From Aporrectodea caliginosa (taxonomy: Eukaryota; Annelida; Clitellata; Crassiclitellata; Lumbricidae), in the NCBI GenBank assembly GCA_020284085.1, contig JACEVL010000093.1:152757-216756 (forward strand): a stretch of DNA of 64,000 nt, in the 5' to 3' direction. Below, one piece after another: positions 9,840-19,599 of this stretch. Within the stretch, counting starts at the first letter, position 1. The number at the start of each line of letters is the position of its first letter. A program made the translations under genes and the position numbers. The notes beneath the pieces were generated by a model. It was not told the DNA's origin. It did not search any database and saw only the letters and a list, made by a program, of their open reading frames with translations.

Positions 9840-10115
9840 CAGGCGTGCATGGACGGAGGCTTGGAGGTAGAGATCGAGGGAGGGATGTAGGGTCGGAAGA
9901 GGAAAGTGGAGGGCAGGGGAGGGCAAGTGGATAAAGAAAGGGAGGGGATAAGGAGGGGAGAGTATGAAAGGAGGAGTAGGGATAAGTGGGAAGGGGATTG
10001 GTAGGATAGGGGTAGGAGATGGGAAGGGGATAAAGCAGGGTAAGGGGTGGGGAGGAGAAGTAGAAGTGGAGGGAGAAGTGGGGAAAGTGGTGGGGGAAAG
10101 AGGGGAGGCTCATTT
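9840..10115. repeat. G/A-rich minisatellite-like core
   Basis: Strand-biased GGGGA/GGAGG-rich DNA in the centre of the foldback element. The open frames on both strands here result from base composition. Confidence 0.75.
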
Positions 10116-10132
10116 CAAGTTGAATAGTGATG

Positions 10133-10229
10133 TCCATAGTTGTAAAAACGTTTTTTTTCGTTTTTTTTTTTTAAAGAAAACCTCGTTTTTTCGTTTTTTA
10201 TTTTCATTTTACCGTTTTTTAACAACTAT
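10133..10229. mobile_element. Small T-rich inverted-repeat element nested in the foldback element
   Basis: CATAGTTGTAAAAACG at the left mirrors CGTTTTTTAACAACTATG at the right, with T-rich DNA between. It resembles a short MITE of about 95 bp. No clear target duplication was found. Confidence 0.5.
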
Positions 10230-10866
10230 GTCTGAGCTCTGTTAAATTAAACAAACACTTATCTTCCCATTTTTTTCCCTATCTACAAAATACTATCTAC
10301 AAAATAAGCGTTTGAATGCTTGTGATCCAAGGCATCATCAGGTGAAGTTTGGTAACATTTGGAGCGAGGCCCATAATCTACAATTGTATCGCTTATTGCG
10401 CTACATAAGTTCGTATATCTCTGTAAATGCCTATGATGTTAACTTAATGATTGCGCTACAAAAGTTCGTGGAGCTGCGTGAGTGCCCATGACGTCACTAG
10501 AATATGTGTAAATATGCCGAGAGCGAACGTTTCCCAATGGGTTTCCGTAAATTTTCAAAAATTTGTATAAAATCGCAGGATCGTCAGCGCCAATCGGGAA
10601 TAGGTGCGTTTGAATGCCTATAATTCAAAGTATCACCAGGTAACATTTCGGTAGCATTAGGAGCGCATGAACAAATGAGTACCCTTACCACGAATTCCTC
10701 TTGAAACAATAGGGCGACAAAGAAGGCAGATCCTCGTGACCCCAACCATCGATCTAATCAACCATGATGGATTTGAATAATTAAACGCAGTGAGAAGTAA
10801 TGCAAGGCGACGCCAACGGCTCAGGCAGCCACAAGATGTCGTTAAATACTTAGAAGTTCTTTTTAG

Positions 10867-10902
10867 ACACCTTTAAAAGAGAGTTTACCAATGTTATATA
10901 AA
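10867..10902 (+). promoter_or_regulatory. ACACC-27-TTATATA motif
   Basis: ACACC begins at 10867 and TTATATA at 10894. A stem-loop end (AGATGTCGTTAAATACT) lies just upstream at 10835. Confidence 0.45.
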
Positions 10903-11121
10903 GTACATCATACGCAGCACTTATGTGCTGAATGTCAGGTGCCTGACAATATTCAGCATATATTAATTTCTTGTAAAAAACACGACATATCAAAATTAAT
11001 ATTTGAAAAATGTGCAAAGAAAAAAGTGGAATGCACTGTTGAAAATATATTATCTATTCCAGATATTTATCTCGAAGTATATAGCATACTCATGATTATA
11101 ACTAATGGGAAAATTATGTAG
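10903..11121 (+). pseudogene. LINE ORF2 C-terminal fragment with CxxC...H zinc-knuckle-like motif
   Basis: The open frame to the stop at 11119-11121 includes CAECQVPDNIQHILISCKK. This is the Cys-x2-Cys ... His-x4-Cys arrangement seen near the C-terminus of several non-LTR retrotransposon polyproteins, downstream of reverse transcriptase or RNase H. About 70 residues remain. It is followed directly by the family E1 3' UTR, suggesting both belong to one LINE. The clade cannot be fixed from so short a stretch. Confidence 0.55.
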
Positions 11122-12080
11122 AGATTATTAATAAATAGTGTATATATTATCTGAAAATACTCTCTGCAGGTAATATGTGTAACTACTTAACTTAGATAAC
11201 GGCAATAAATATTGACTAATGCGGCTAGATAACGGTTGCTGGAGTAGAACATCATAACTTGCTTCAGAATAATGGTCTATGATTATAGCAATTGAATTGG
11301 TTTGTTTATGGTGGTAAATGTATGGGTTTCTAACTTGAATGTGTTTTTTTATTGGTTAGAACTGATGCTTAACAATGTTTTTAATATTCTTAGTCTTTAG
11401 TTATTACTTAAAACTAGTTTGGAAATGTTTATGTATAGGATTCATTTTGAGTTAATAGTAATTGATAAAATCAACATTTAATAATATTGATGCTTTGATT
11501 GTCATGTTGATATTGATTATTGAATCTGTTTGTACTATTCTTGATGGACTAAGAATATTGAACATTGATTGATTGTAAATGTAAAATTGATAGTTTGATG
11601 TTAATTTAGAGAGATAGATGTGATGCTCTGCAAATATTATAATTAAGAATTAGATTAAAATTGAGGAGAAAACAGTTATTAATAGAGCCTATATGGTCGC
11701 CAAAAAATTAATGAAAAGCCTGTACGGCTAGAAGATTAATTTTGTTTCTTTTTAATATCAAAAAAAAGAAGGAAAAAAAGGAGAAAAAAAAGAACAACCA
11801 CCTGTCAAATTTCATCGTTGCAACTTCCTGTCAGAAAAGAAGCAAAGACAAGAAAAGAGAAAGAATTCTGATGAAAAACATTATTCGAAAATGAACTTAA
11901 ATACGTCAAAAACTTTAAAGTCGTCAATATCCTTTCAGAAATAGAATCCAAGACGGAAAAAAGATAAAGAAAACTGATGAAAACACTACACGAAAATGAA
12001 CTGAAATGCATCAAAAACTTTAAAGACGTCAACGGCCTTTGTTGCTAAAAGATGTCATTAAACATTGGATAAATAAATAA
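11122..12080 (+). mobile_element. LINE 3' UTR, family E1 (copy 1)
   Basis: From 11207 on it is nearly identical by eye to 26504-27810. It holds a TTGAGGAGAAAACAG word shared with E2, about two copies of an internal unit of roughly 105 bp (11810-12030), and a terminal stem-loop AAGACGTCAACGGCCTTTGT ... GATGTCATTAAACATTGGAT with an (AAAT)n tail. The simple tail and internal tandem repeats suit LINE 3' UTRs. Confidence 0.7.
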
Positions 12081-12554
12081 CTCTAAAACTATCTCAGGTC
12101 TGTTAGCCAGTGTATTATGTCATAGGAGAACGGTTCAGAATAATGTTTGCCACGACCCATGTTGTCAAAAGATGTGGTTAAACTATAAATAGACATTACT
12201 TTTGAGAGTGAAACGACAGACAGAGGTGGTAGACACTTAGAATATGTATGCACTTTGACAGTTCATAACAGCGAGCCTTCTAGCAACGCTACAGAGGATG
12301 ACAGAATTAGACATTACTTTTTAAAGCGCAAAAGCAGATATTTACAGCCCTTTCGTATAAATAAAAGTTAAAACAGTTTAATTTGATTTAAAACGATGTC
12401 AGATGCTATACATTTGCTAGCGCAGAGAATGCCTACGATAAATATTTCTTCTGCGTGGTGCTATACAAGCATTCAACTACAATTACATGGAACGCATTAA
12501 CCGAATGTGTGACACGCTAGACGTTTGGTTGAAGCGCTCTTTTTAGACGCCTTT

Positions 12555-12680
12555 CAAACGATATCTGGACATTTCCCCGGACATTTCCCCGGACAATTTC
12601 CCCGGACATTTCCCCCCCGACATCCCTCGTGGACATTTCTTCCAGGACAAATCCCCGGACATTTCCCCCTCCTTGGATCA
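12555..12680 (+). repeat. GGACATTTCCCC minisatellite
   Basis: Tandem copies of CCGGACATTTCCCC (about 12-15 bp, variable). It begins where the TATA half of the ACACC motif would be expected. A second array is at 22765-22890. Confidence 0.85.
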
Positions 12681-12974
12681 TTTACCCTGCATAAATATTG
12701 ATTAGAACGTGCATTTTATTGCCTGTACTAAAGAGCTGTGTTAATTGTCAAGCAATATTAACGTGCATTAATATTCAGAGTATTTACTTATACACGCATG
12801 TAAGATGAACCTAATATCTGGTGTCTCAATTGTCTATATATCACGAAGAAGCTATAACTACTGCAAGCTGTAAGTTTCATAGTAAATTCGTATAAAATTC
12901 CATGTATGTAATTATGTGACGATTTAGGTGACTGGGTTCTTGTGGGTTTCTGTCAATGAATGGTGTGTAACCTT

Positions 12975-13140
12975 TGCTGTCAACCGCCAGAGGCGTTGCC
13001 ATAGACCGGAATGAATGTTTCAGTAGCAGGACTGAGAGAACTTGTTTGTTGCTCAGACAGTCACCGAACTGGTTTATGGGTGGAACTTTTGCTGTCGTGA
13101 AAGAGCTGGGTTTTTTCAACTCCATACTCTTAATGCTTTA
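12975..13140 (+). pseudogene. MULE-type transposase fragment, copy 1
   Basis: Parallel to 23225-23420. Translated pieces include NWFMGGTFAVVKELGFFQLH, resembling the WFxDGTFxxxPxxFxQLYTIHA segment of Mutator-like transposases. Here the D of DGTF is replaced by G and the frame is broken, so it is dead. Confidence 0.55.
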
Positions 13141-13162
13141 GTGAGTAGCGTTGTCCAACCAC

Positions 13163-13163
13163 N
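13163..13163. other. Single ambiguous base (N)
   Basis: The only N in the window. It falls at the right end of homology between the two duplicated blocks. Confidence 0.99.
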
Positions 13164-13281
13164 AGAGAGCAAAGCTAATCGTCTTTGCTATTGCACATCG
13201 TCGATAAATAGCAAATAACCAATCATAGATAACTCCTCTACTCCCCGTACTCCGGTAGTGTCGGTCGGAAATTTGCATTAA

Positions 13282-13485
13282 CCCTCGGGCTACCAAAGGG
13301 GGGATGGTTACCACCCTCCTACGTTTTTATGCATAAATTTTTTTTCATATGGAATATAATTTTTGCATTTTAGGTAGCTGTAGCAGATTCATTGGTGCAC
13401 ATTATGAGGTAAACATCATGGTGGTAGCCCACGCCATTCAAAAGTTATACCCGATATACCCGAGGAATTATTTTGGCTGAATACA
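13282..13485. mobile_element. Truncated piggyBac-type MITE fragment
   Basis: Starts at TTAA (13278-13281) followed by CCCTCGGGCTACCAAA. It then matches the right end of the element at 24024-24998 in reverse orientation, including GTTATACCCGATATACCCGAGG. The far terminus is missing. Confidence 0.7.
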
Positions 13486-13563
13486 GCTCAATAATATTAT
13501 AAGTAAAGCGTTGTATGAAATCGTCATGTTACGCAGAAAAAACAATCGTGTTGTTCGTGCCCA

Positions 13564-13602
13564 GCCTATATTGTACCTCTCTGAAACGTTTAAAAGGTGT
13601 CG
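13564..13602 (-). promoter_or_regulatory. ACACC-27-CAATATA motif, minus strand
   Basis: On the minus strand ACACC begins at 13600 and CAATATA at 13573. An A module on the same strand lies beyond it. Confidence 0.4.
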
Positions 13603-13649
13603 AAAGAGAGCGCTGTGCGCAATCGTAGTAGTAGTAGTGGTACTTTCAG

Positions 13650-13900
13650 TTTAACGGCACTGTGTCTATTACAAAGATCTATTAGCGTCGCCCTCATATT
13701 TCACCCAGGATTTGGACTGGCACTACCGTAGTACGGGCAGTAGTGGCGTTAAAACAGCTCGATGGATCCAACAGTTTAACGACATCTTGTGGAAGCAAGG
13801 GCAGTCTACGTCGATATAGAGAAATTTTCAACAGTTCTCCCTGTACGTGAAGTATAAAACCCAAAAAAATTTTTTCTAAACTGAACTAGAAAGCTAATCG
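13650..13900 (-). repeat. Stem-loop A module plus module G
   Basis: Minus-strand A module (13655-13735) next to a G module (13755-13900) with GTTTAACGACATCTTGTGG. The same pair is at 59625-59880. Confidence 0.65.
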
Positions 13901-13987
13901 GTTTGTGTAGTGGCTGTTACATTTTAACAGTTTTCAGCGTTATTTAAGGAAATTAACATTCAAAATGAATCGTTTTATGCGTCCTCA

Positions 13988-14026
13988 GCCTATATAGAAC
14001 CTCTTAGAAACGTTTAAAAGGTGTCG
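13988..14026 (-). promoter_or_regulatory. ACACC-27-CTATATA motif, minus strand
   Basis: ACACC begins at 14024 and CTATATA at 13997. The 45-bp block is almost the same as at 9020-9064. Confidence 0.45.
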
Positions 14027-14108
14027 AAAATTATTGCGATAGATTATAAGCACTATAGAGATAGTGTGACGAATCTTTCTTACACGCCGCAGTGAAGTCA
14101 CAATCGCT

Positions 14109-14336
<228 letters not shown>

Positions 14337-14499
14337 CTCTTGCTATGTCCTTGTTTGGTTTGTATACGTCTTGAGTTCTGCACGAGAACTAGTGAGAAAT
14401 GGTAGTCGATAGCTTTTAACGCTGTTATTAAACACCTTTACAACGTTGTTAACCAAACTATATATAGGCTTATGACACCACAGCCAATTTATTTACTCG

Positions 14500-14672
14500 G
14501 TGAAAAGGAATCCGAACGATGAGAACTGTTGAACGGCCTTTGTTGCCATAAGAAGTCGTTAAACTCTGGATCAACCGTTAATACCCCACTGCCCTACAAG
14601 CAGTAGTGCCTGTCCAAACCTGGAGAAATGAAGGAGGGCGACGCTAATCGTCTTTGTTATGTCCATAATGTG
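14500..14672 (+). repeat. Adjacent B and A stem-loop modules
   Basis: B: GAACGATGAGAACTGTT, AACGGCCTTTGTTGCCATAA, GAAGTCGTTAAACTCTGGAT (14512-14570). A: GTAGTGCCTGTCCAAACCTGG with GGAGGGCGACGCTAATCG and CTTTGTTATG (14601-14672). Together they show that the two classes share the CTTTGTT loop. Confidence 0.7.
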
Positions 14673-14679
14673 TACGAAT

Positions 14680-15295
14680 TCACGGAGGTAAATGACAACC
14701 TAACTCAGAAATGCTTCCTTTCCCGGATGCATTTAGGCAATCTCTAACCGGTCACATAGCATAGTAGCCTTAGGCGCCGTCTCATTGGCCGGTTCAAAGT
14801 TAATGAATATTCATGATCATGAGCTCGTGTTGTTTACAAGTTGCTGCTGCGGATTTGCCGTTTGACAACATAAAATTATCTATTAATAAGCTGTTTCCAA
14901 GATTTATAAAGCGTTTTCATGGTTCTATAATGATGTTTACAGCAGATGGTTGAGTCTAAGAAATTAAATAGGCCTATGGCCTGAGCGATGTTTTAATTAC
15001 ATAACATTATTTGAGTTAAACTTTTGAGGTCCTCATTTAGTCCTAGACATTAAATATTTAGAATGAATGTTTAGAAATAGAGGGTTGTTTCTTTGCAACA
15101 GATTTCAAAAGGGTGTATAGCGGTGATTTTCACGAGTTAATTCTTAAATAACGCACAGCGCTCGACATCGTAATATGCTCACCAAAGAATTCCACAAACG
15201 AAACTACACTGATAGGCCTACTAGGACTGGGCATTTCTTTAGAAACTTGGGTTAAACCGTATTTTACGTTGCTAAATTATTTGATACTGTCATCT
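14680..15295. other. No gene or known repeat seen
   Basis: AT-rich sequence without homologous copies in the window apart from short microsatellite-like words. Confidence 0.5.
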
Positions 15296-15299
15296 TAAA

Positions 15300-15565
15300 A
15301 TGGAAGCTGCATTGATGGAAAAAATTGTTTCTCTAAATGGAAGTGGGATTGACGAAAATATTCCTGTGTTTAAGTAGAAGCTGGATTGATATAAATAATT
15401 GTTACCGTAAATAGAAGCTGGATTGGTGAAAGTAAGTTTTTGATTCAATTGATGAGAAATATTTCTTTCGTTAAATAGAAGTTGGATCGATAAAAGTAAT
15501 TTTCAAAATTAAATGGAAGTTGGATTGATGAAATTTTTTTATGAAATGGAAGCTGGATTGATTAT
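15300..15565 (+). repeat. Minisatellite of about 40-bp units (GGAAGCTGGATTGATGAAAA)
   Basis: About seven diverged copies of a unit containing AAATGGAAGCTGGATTGATG followed by a T/A-rich spacer. More units are at 15930-16060, and inverted units at 61195-61330. Confidence 0.85.
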
Positions 15566-15929
15566 AGTTACATGCACACAGGTAGACTGCTTACTTACCA
15601 ACGTCAAGTACGGCCTTGAAGACATTAAAATAATTTAGCTTGATGAAATAAGGTTTTACCGAAGCTTGAGTAGATGAACCGCATACTTATAATGTCACAG
15701 TACTTGATAGATGATGCTCAGACTTACAGAGACGGCATAGTACAAGCCTAGGCAGACAACATTAACTGTATTGGACTCTACTACTCTTGACAACCTCACA
15801 GAACAAGGTAAAACAAGACTAGATATTATTCTTTCATTGACTATCCACATTTTGTTTACAGATATGGTAATAAACAAACAGTTGAACCATAAGTTACGTT
15901 GCTAAATTATTTCATATTGTCCCTTTGAA

Positions 15930-16060
15930 ATGGATTGTTGAAAATAATGTCTTACCTAAATGATATTTGGATTGGTGAAACTAATTCTTTTCATTAGTTT
16001 GCTAACTAATTCTTTGCTTAAATAAAAGCTGGACTGATGAAAATAATTGTCTCCGACAAT
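15930..16060 (+). repeat. Continuation of the 40-bp minisatellite
   Basis: About three weaker units, separated from the main array by about 360 bp of unrelated sequence. Confidence 0.7.
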
Positions 16061-16140
16061 AGCCGTTCGCTTAACTTTATGATTCAAAAACTTTAGACAG
16101 TAATGTGGTACATTAATAAAAACAGAATGCCTTAATATAT

Positions 16141-16273
16141 GACTACATGCATTGTTACACAGCCTGGCGAGTAAAACATTAATGCATGTCTAGTGACCAT
16201 CACCATGCGACTACATGCATTGTTACACAGCCTGGCGAGTAAAACATTAATGCATGTCTAGTGACCATCACCA
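16141..16273 (+). repeat. Perfect tandem duplication, 67 bp twice
   Basis: GACTACATGCATTGTTACAC ... CACCATGC occurs at 16141 and again at 16208 with no difference visible by eye, so the event is recent. It overlaps the end of the minus-strand open frame that follows. Confidence 0.93.
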
Positions 16274-16629
16274 TGCGATTTCGCATTCGGTTGGTTGTGC
16301 TGTACATTGTAATTCAAACTCCGAGGGCGCTTGGCCTTACGTCGCACGGGGTCAGTTGAAGGTGGGCGTCCACTGGCAAGACGCTTCGTTCCACGACTAA
16401 TCCCAGGCCGGCGGCGGGCAACAGAAGTTGGCTGGACACGAATGGCAGCACGATTGTGACAACGAAGAGGAACTGCACCACCAAATGAATGTAGAAATGT
16501 TTCCCATTGGGAGCCAGTTTGCACACTGCGAAGCCTCGTGAGGACACGAGTGCAACCAGTTGTCGATGACCCATACCGGTCATGCAGCTGATCTATTAAG
16601 CTGTGCATAGATGCTATACAAATAAACAA
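16258..16629 (-). pseudogene. Possible MULE/SWIM-type transposase C-terminal fragment
   Basis: A 123-codon minus-strand frame in unusually GC-rich DNA. It contains IRVQPTSVARRRPGISRG, KRLASGRP and NQPNAKSHG. Basic tails with a VQPTxxxRRK segment are, from memory, typical of the end of MULE-derived SWIM-domain proteins. No catalytic domain is present. Base composition and an uninterrupted frame set it apart from its surroundings. Family assignment is tentative. Confidence 0.4.
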
Positions 16630-16856
16630 TGTTTTCCCTAGATCTGGCTATTAAAACCCTTCATTTCCCCCTATGACTAGCCCTAGCTCTTCCTCCCTTA
16701 GGTTCCCTGATTATATAATAACTTCTCCCATTCAATTCTTTGCTTGTATATAGAAATGTTTGTTTGTTTGAATGTATTAACCTCTTGTCATGCACAGTGC
16801 TTTTCGTTTGTTAGAGCTTCTCAATAAAGGATTTACTTACTTACTTACTTACTTAT
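16630..16856 (+). mobile_element. LINE 3' end with (ACTT)n tail
   Basis: A pyrimidine-rich 3' UTR with GAGCTTCTCAATAAAGG followed by TTACTTACTTACTTACTTA. An AATAAA-like signal before a simple-repeat tail is usual for non-LTR elements. A related tail in the opposite direction starts at 34188. Confidence 0.6.
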
Positions 16857-16926
16857 AGGTAAAATAAAGAATCAATAAAATGTATGTATGACTGCATGTT
16901 TGTTTGTTAAGATTGATGCATGTGGA

Positions 16927-16997
16927 TGGATCCACAGTTTAACGGCAGCTTATGACAACATAGGCCGTTTCCGCCGACAAAGATTATTTTTGGCATG
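16927..16997 (-). mobile_element. Mini-retroposon D, copy 4 (5' truncated)
   Basis: Minus-strand copy from TGGATCCACAGTTTAAC (16927) to TTTTTGGCAT, lacking the distal ATTACAGCTC end. Confidence 0.7.
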
Positions 16998-17384
16998 TAT
17001 ATAATTATACGCAATGTTATTGTTTAACTCTTGTTTGAAGCTGTGCAATAAAGATGATTTTGAGTTGGTTTTATACATTAAAATAAGCTGCCGAAAAATC
17101 CAATCGAGAGAGTCTGTGAAGACTAGATTTTATGACATTGAATATAAATAAAAATCGACTTAGTTCTGCTATCGAAAGGAAGTCTGGGTCGAAAGAAAGA
17201 GCGTTAAGTTCCACGAAGCTAACAGGCGGCATTCACACCTTAAAATCGGTTTTAGCATACGCTATATATTCGTCTCTTCGGTTAGTTCTGTATATTCCTG
17301 ACCGCGATCAATTAATACAAATATGTCATTGGCCGTGGTAACCATAAAGTACACGGATACACTAAAGTGAAAACAGCATCTCTT

Positions 17385-17682
17385 CATTAATTCATTCATT
17401 CATTACCCGATTTTGTATAGCGCCTCTTCAAGGGAACTACTCAGAGGCGCTACCGACCCCAGCGCGGCCAAATAGGAACATTTTAAGTTGAGAGAGGAAT
17501 ACTTGAGAACGGGTTCTAGGAAGGGAGCGGAGAACCAGAGGGAGGCCATTCCAGGTCGAGGGGCCAACCACAGAGAAGGCACGGCTCTGCTTGGTGGAGG
17601 TGCAAGCTAAAGGGACAGAGAGAAGACCATGTTCAACCGAACGGAGGGAGCGCGAGCCCCGAGCACTGAGGGAGAGAACTGT
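17385..17682 (-). pseudogene. CR1-type LINE 3' end with (ATTC)n tail
   Basis: Minus-strand translation includes KQSRAFSVVGPSTWNGLP, the conserved C-terminal segment of CR1/L2 reverse-transcriptase ORFs. It then runs into an AGAGGCGCTATACAAA 3' UTR and a GAATGAATGAAT tail at 17395. Strongly 5' truncated. Its left neighbour (17690) is a B module, so it inserted in or beside that repeat. Confidence 0.8.
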
Positions 17683-17689
17683 TCAGAAT

Positions 17690-18035
17690 AATTTCTGTTG
17701 ATGAAAACTGCCTTTGTTATCGTAAGATGACGTTAAACTCTGGATTCTCCAATGATTACCATTGAGCGTTTACATTACAACTAATGTTTTTCTTAACTCC
17801 GCTACTATGCTTAGGCTTACTTTATGTTAAGATGGATGCATGCATGCATGTGCGCACAGTCAGTGAACATTGTTTATCCAGCAGTTTAACGGTGTATTAA
17901 TGCAGTCCAAATCTTGGAAAAACGAGGAGGGCAACGTCAGTTATTTTTGTTGTGACACAGTGTCATCAGAAGGCGGAAAACAACTGTCTATCTGGTATAA
18001 TCCAGTCCCAAACCTGGAGAAATCATACTACTGAA
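17690..18035 (+). repeat. Two degraded stem-loop modules (B, A)
   Basis: B: GAGAACTGTTCAGAATAATT, CTTTGTTATCGTAAGATGAC, GTTAAACTCTGGAT (17683-17746). A: ATGCAGTCCAAATCTTGG, GAGGAGGGCAACG, GACACAGTGTCATC (17890-17970). Confidence 0.6.
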
Positions 18036-18046
18036 ACGTCCTTTCT

Positions 18047-18081
18047 ACACACCTTTCAAACGTTTCTTTCCTCTGCTATAT
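18047..18081 (+). promoter_or_regulatory. ACACC-27-CTATATT motif
   Basis: ACACC begins at 18047 and CTATATT at 18074. Confidence 0.4.
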
Positions 18082-18608
18082 TACGAAAAACTGCATTCTA
18101 TTGCTAATTGACACATATACCTCCGTCATTCTAACTGAGAAACTTTGGAAAACTTAGGGAAAATTCGTTGGAAACATTATGCTTTGATAAAGTGCTACAT
18201 ACAGTGTATGTGTGTATAATAAATTATGTAAACATGAATGTACATAAACGCATATTTATTATATATATATCTTCGTTTAATAAAACAGACTGACAAACCG
18301 CAGTGAGTTACATAATAGAAAGTCAGACAAATCTAATATAATTTTATGGGGTACAGTTGCTGAAGGTTCATTACCGTTCATTGAAAAGCCAAGTATATGT
18401 ATATGCTACCGTAATTTATAAAGAATTCTAGGTATGGTTAAGAATGTGAGTGATATTGCTTCACTAATCACTATGGGACTTTCTTATCAAGAACTGTCGT
18501 TGAACTGAAACTACGACTATGTTATACAAAAGATTACATAACGGCTTCGATGCGAGTCATTACTCATTAGCCTCAATCTATCAACTATTATATACACGCT
18601 ATACCTAA

Positions 18609-18612
18609 CGGA

Positions 18613-18672
<60 letters not shown>
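18609..18672. repeat. (AT)n microsatellite
   Basis: About 32 uninterrupted TA dinucleotides. Confidence 0.95.
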
Positions 18673-18675
<3 letters not shown>

Positions 18676-18784
18676 AAAACTGTCTAACTATCATTTCCAT
18701 AAATGTTCCACAATGAACATATTTTCATACGGAACAGCTGAAAGCGCTTACGCCCAGCTATAACAGGGCAGGTAAATAATATTT

Positions 18785-19030
18785 TTAGATTTGAATGAAT
18801 TTATTGGAATTAAATTGATCAAAAACAAAAATGCAGTGGCAGAAAACGATGCAAACAAGACAGAACGATCTGTACGCAGACACAGTAGAAACACTTGTGT
18901 CTGATAAGATCTGTAACTAAATGTGACGGAACAACCAAAGCTTCATTAGCATAGCAATTTTACACACCTCTTTTATGATAAATTCCTTCTTATGAATACT
19001 CCTCACGTGCACTGTCATCATTAATTGATG
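18785..19030 (+). repeat. Composite repeat module F, copy 3
   Basis: Homologous to 3590-3840. It ends in ACACCTCTTTTATG and a CTCACGTGCA word. Confidence 0.7.
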
Positions 19031-19359
19031 ATATTTATACTTCCCACTACCGAGAAAAGTTTTCATTAAATTTAACTAAGGATGTGCCATGAATTATGCC
19101 GATGTCATCTTGTAGAAACTATCGACTATCCTCTTCTACATCCTCTTCAACAAGCTAACAAATGTTGTCGCCTCAAACAACCTGTTAGATACGAAATAAA
19201 CGCATGTAACTAGAGGCCTGGCCAAATTTGGATATACAGTGGAGTAAGACTTGGATAAGATTGGAGATAGTCGACGCAGCGAGTGAGCGGTCGTCTGTTA
19301 ATTAATGTATCGAACAACAAGAGAATTTAAAACATTATATTACCTTAAAATAAACACTT

Positions 19360-19515
19360 CGTCTGTTTTTGAGTGGTGCCAGTCCAAAGCCAGGAGAAAA
19401 GATAATCTAGTCAAGGAAACATCCTCGTTGTGACACAGTAATCTTAAACAGACACTTTCACAGCCTGAATAAAGGAGGAGGGCGACAACAACACCTATTT
19501 TATGACAGAGCGCCA
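19360..19515 (+). repeat. Two A modules in tandem
   Basis: GGTGCCAGTCCAAAGCCAGG (19373) and CCTGAATAAAGGAGGAGGGC (19464), each followed by a degraded stem-loop end. The same A'-A order is at 4085-4260 and 34740-34870. Confidence 0.6.
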
Positions 19516-19599
19516 CTAAAAATCAAACTTCATACACAATAATTGTAATAACGTAAGGTATGTTCTGAGTTAGATGCTCACCACAGCTTATCGTTGGAC

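Larger units (their letters stand above)
9538..10689. mobile_element. Foldback DNA transposon with 8-bp target duplication
   Basis: The termini GGTAAAAGAACTCATTTG and (reverse complement) GGTAAGGGTACTCATTTG begin inverted arms of more than 250 bp, roughly 9538-9810 and 10330-10689. ACGAATTC at 9530-9537 and 10690-10697 is a perfect 8-bp duplication. The host DNA matches the uninterrupted copy at 51320-51345 (GAACGAAATCCTC). No transposase remains. GG termini with an 8-bp target site would suit Merlin, but the superfamily is not established. Confidence 0.88.
12083..13162 (+). repeat. Duplicated block, copy 1 (unoccupied by piggyBac)
   Basis: Homologous to 20965-23430. At 12308-12325 it reads GAATTAGACATTACTTTTTA then AAGCGC with a single TTAA, exactly where the other copy carries a 1.3-kb piggyBac element. 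Homology stops at the single N (13163). Confidence 0.85.

Noticed and set aside
9832..10245. Pro/Ser-rich and Gly/Lys-rich frames on opposite strands
   Set aside because: They cover the G-rich core of a foldback transposon and have no domain or codon bias.
17132..17341. 69-codon frame
   Set aside because: No recognisable motif, no conserved copy and no supporting signals.
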